A stretch of 15,947 nt of DNA from contig JACQEC010000033.1 in NCBI GenBank assembly GCA_016200765.1, positions 1 through 15,947 of the forward strand. The letters run 5' to 3'. Below are positions 14,281-15,947 of this stretch, in pieces. Position 1 is the stretch's first letter, and each line of letters starts with the position of its first letter. This DNA is from Chloroflexota bacterium. Its GTDB lineage: Bacteria > Chloroflexota > Anaerolineae > JACRMK01. Position numbers and translations under genes: made by a program. The notes under the pieces are model-generated. The model was not told where the DNA came from. It did no database searches and saw only the letters and a list, made by a program, of their open reading frames with translations.

Positions 14281-14664
14281 TCATGCGGCTGGGACCGCCG
14301 AAACGCGGCGGGCGATGCCCGATTCCAACGCCGAGGCGTCGGCGAGGCTGTATTTGTCTCTCCCTCCGACCACGACGGCGGGATAGCGGCGCAGCCCATG
14401 CCGCAGCGATTTCCAGAAGCCCTCGATGGACGCGGCGTCAATCACCTGAATCGCCACCTGCGCGCCGTAACGATCCACCATCGCGTTGACCCAGCGTGAG
14501 ACCTGCGCGTAGTCGCGCATCAGGTCTTCGGGGATCGCCGACTGCAATTGCTCGGAGTGAATCTTATCCCCGATGCCCTGCTCCTTGAAAATAATCTCGC
14601 AGTGCGTGCAGTGGTAAAACCCTGTCGGCGCGTATGCGACGACCTCAATCATCACTGGTTTCAT
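14281..14664 (-). CDS. Thioredoxin-fold small protein with a CxxC motif, 127 aa, function unknown
   Basis: Starts MKPVMIEVVAYAPTGFYHCTHCEIIF: a beta strand leading to Cys19-Thr-His-Cys22, the position of a thioredoxin-like redox or metal-binding CxxC. The later LRRYPAVVVGGRDKYS is the cis-Pro strand region of such folds. The middle (VNAMVDRYGAQVAIQVIDAASIEGFWKSLRHGL) fits the rest of a thioredoxin-like sheet. I recognise it as a conserved hypothetical type seen in Chloroflexota, not a named enzyme. No signal peptide. The ATG at 14664 has GGGGGGA (14668-14674) upstream; the longer frame to 14706 adds a non-conserved stretch over the promoter. It has its own extended -10 promoter and precedes cstA. 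Confidence 0.75.
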   Translation of the reverse strand: MKPVMIEVVAYAPTGFYHCTHCEIIFKEQGIGDKIHSEQLQSAIPEDLMRDYAQVSRWVNAMVDRYGAQVAIQVIDAASIEGFWKSLRHGLRRYPAVVVGGRDKYSLADASALESGIARRVSAVPAA

Positions 14665-14696
14665 CAGTCCCCCCGCTGAAACGGTCTGGCGGCAAA

Positions 14697-14725
14697 ATTC
14701 TAACACTTTTGACGGCGGAAAGCAA
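14697..14725 (-). promoter_or_regulatory. Promoter of the thioredoxin-like gene (TTGCTT-17-TAGAAT, extended -10)
   Basis: Minus strand: -35 TTGCTT (14720-14725), 17-base spacer, -10 TAGAAT (14697-14702) preceded by TGT, giving TGTTAGAAT, the same nine bases as the maf promoter. The predicted start is near 14690, about 26 bases before the ATG. Confidence 0.6.
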
Positions 14726-14758
14726 GGATTTTACAAGCCTGCAGATTCCTGATAATAT
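14709..14758 (+). promoter_or_regulatory. Promoter region of the Asp-box propeller gene
   Basis: Two overlapping possibilities: TTGACG (14709-14714), 17 bases, TACAAG (14732-14737); or an extended -10 TGATAATAT (14750-14758). Either leaves a 5' leader of about 75-100 bases containing the hairpin ATAGAC/GTCTAT (14799-14804 with 14811-14816). The TTGACG falls inside the spacer of the opposing promoter. Confidence 0.45.
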
Positions 14759-14838
14759 AGGGCGCACATCTACGCGAATTGGTGTACCGGCGGTAGGTAT
14801 AGACGGCGTTGTCTATTCCCTCCAATGAAGGAGTCCTG

Positions 14839-15947
14839 ATGCGATACCCAGCCAGCCCACGCATACGCTTGTTCTGGTTAGCCCTCGTCTGTCTCGGCGC
14901 AGGACTCATTTTGTATCCCTCCGCATCGGTGGCCGAAAGCCGCGCGTTCCGTTGGCAGAGCCTGTCCATGCCAAGCGGCGGGCGCGTCGCCGCGCTGGCG
15001 ATGGCCCCCGACGACCCGAACACCTTGCTGGCCGCAACCGACGCGGGCGTCTACCTCAGCCGCGACGGCGGCGCGCGCTGGTCCGAAAACAGCCGCGGCC
15101 TCCCGACCCCCGACATCCTGACCGTCGCCATCAGCCCGGCCAACCCATCGTACTACTATGCTGGCGGTTTGCGCGGCCTGTTCCGCAGTCGTGACCGCGG
15201 CCAGACGTGGGAGCGCGTGGGCGGACGGCTTGCCGCCGAGACGGTTACCGTCGTCGTCCCCGACCCGCGAGACTCCAAAGTCCTCTACGCAGGCACCATC
15301 CGCGCCTTCTTCAAATCGAGCGATGGCGGCGACAACTGGCAGGCGCTCGATCAGGCCGTGTTCAGCACGACGACCATCTGGACTGCCGCGGTTGTCCCAG
15401 CACAGCCGCAAGTCGTGTATGCTGGCGGCGATGGCAGTGCGCTCTACCGCAGTGGCGACGCGGGCGCGAGTTGGCGGGTCGTCAACAGCGGCCTACCCGC
15501 CGGAGCGCGCGTCCAGCACATCGCCGTTCACCCCCAGACCCCGGCCATCCTGTTCGCGGCAACCACGCGCGGCCTGTTTCACAGCGGCGACGGCGGCGCA
15601 AACTGGACGGCGGCCGGTGGCAGTGCGTGTCAGGACGCGGCGCTCTCTGTCGAGTTTGACCGCCTGAACCCCAGCACCCTCTATGCCGGCCTCGGTCAGG
15701 GTGGCGTCTGCCGCAGTGTGGATAACGGCGAGACGTGGACGCCGGCCAACAGCGGCCTGCCTCATACCCCGCTCCTATCGTTGGTGGTCAACCCAAACAA
15801 CCCCAAGCAGGTCTTCACGGCGACCGGTAACGGCGTCTACGGCACGCGCAACGGCGGAGACTCGTGGGCCGAGTTGAACCGCGGCTTCGGCAACGCGATT
15901 CTGTGGTTAAACGTGCCGCCGGGCAAGCCGCCGCTGGTGCTGGCGGC
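14839..15947 (+). CDS. Exported Asp-box (BNR/sortilin-like) beta-propeller protein, 3' truncated by window edge
   Basis: The 369 visible codons have no stop. A signal peptide is clear: basic start (MRYPASPRIR), hydrophobic stretch from residue 11 to 27, likely cleavage after SASVA (32/33); the Cys18 context does not make a lipobox. The mature part is a run of Asp-box repeats of the form S-x-D-x-G-x-x-W beginning at residues 74, 117, 160, 205, 249, 293 and 336, spaced 43-45 residues apart, as in the BNR/YCF48/sortilin-like propellers. The seventh copy has Asn for Asp and Thr for Ser. Such propellers bind glycans or proteins or act as assembly factors; no catalytic residues can be seen, so no enzyme activity is claimed. 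AAGGAG (14828-14833) supports the ATG at 14839. A further domain may follow beyond the window. Confidence 0.85.
   Translation, partial: MRYPASPRIRLFWLALVCLGAGLILYPSASVAESRAFRWQSLSMPSGGRVAALAMAPDDPNTLLAATDAGVYLSRDGGARWSENSRGLPTPDILTVAISPANPSYYYAGGLRGLFRSRDRGQTWERVGGRLAAETVTVVVPDPRDSKVLYAGTIRAFFKSSDGGDNWQALDQAVFSTTTIWTAAVVPAQPQVVYAGGDGSALYRSGDAGASWRVVNSGLPAGARVQHIAVHPQTPAILFAATTRGLFHSGDGGANWTAAGGSACQDAALSVEFDRLNPSTLYAGLGQGGVCRSVDNGETWTPANSGLPHTPLLSLVVNPNNPKQVFTATGNGVYGTRNGGDSWAELNRGFGNAILWLNVPPGKPPLVLA

Noticed and set aside
14153..14386. 77-codon plus-strand ORF between cstA and the thioredoxin-like gene
   Set aside because: Overlaps the conserved CxxC gene on the other strand and has no family resemblance.
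1..15947. CRISPR arrays, tRNA/rRNA genes, insertion sequences, prophage or defence islands
   Set aside because: No regularly spaced repeats, no cloverleaf-like or rRNA sequence recognised, and no transposase, integrase or nuclease-system gene found on either strand.

Overview
The window is a GC-rich bacterial chromosome segment with ordinary housekeeping and transport genes and one well-formed candidate regulatory leader. It has no rRNA, tRNA, insertion sequence or CRISPR array that I can see. Gene style suggests an environmental Chloroflexota (Anaerolineae-like) bacterium: menaquinone genes menA and menG in tandem, a signal-less S9 peptidase, a CstA transporter, an Asp-box propeller, and small proteins resembling ones I associate with that phylum. 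This is inference; no marker gene is present.

Left part (1-5076, all plus strand). The C-terminal catalytic part of a gamma-glutamyltransferase runs in from the left edge. It is followed by a small DUF2281/antitoxin-like protein. Next comes a near-consensus sigma70-type promoter (TTGACA-17-TATACT), a 25-codon leader ORF with a strong ribosome-binding site, and two terminator-like hairpins. Behind these lie two overlapping ABC exporter half-transporter genes. Their nucleotide-binding domains are asymmetric in the way expected of a heterodimeric exporter: one has the catalytic Asp-Glu, the other Asp-Asp. Promoter, leader peptide, antiterminator/terminator and heterodimeric exporter together resemble the translation-dependent attenuation of bmrCD in Bacillus subtilis. 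This is the most interesting system in the window.

Middle (5077-9163). A 376-base gene-poor stretch is followed by a RelE-type toxin-antitoxin pair with the antitoxin first and an ATGA overlap. Two minus-strand genes follow: an amidohydrolase-2 family gene broken by a one-base frameshift near 6511-6516, and an S9 (prolyl-oligopeptidase type) peptidase. Between them is an AT-rich imperfect palindrome of about 54 bases.

Right part (9165-15947). menA and menG (ubiE-like) form a minus-strand operon divergent from maf and an NADPH-dependent FMN reductase. The divergent promoters appear to share overlapping -35 elements and to give leaderless or nearly leaderless mRNAs. A bidirectional terminator separates the FMN reductase from the convergent cstA-type carbon-starvation transporter. 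Upstream of cstA on the same strand is a thioredoxin-like CxxC protein. Divergent from that is an exported Asp-box beta-propeller protein that runs off the right edge. Several genes share an extended -10 motif of the form TGnTAGAAT.
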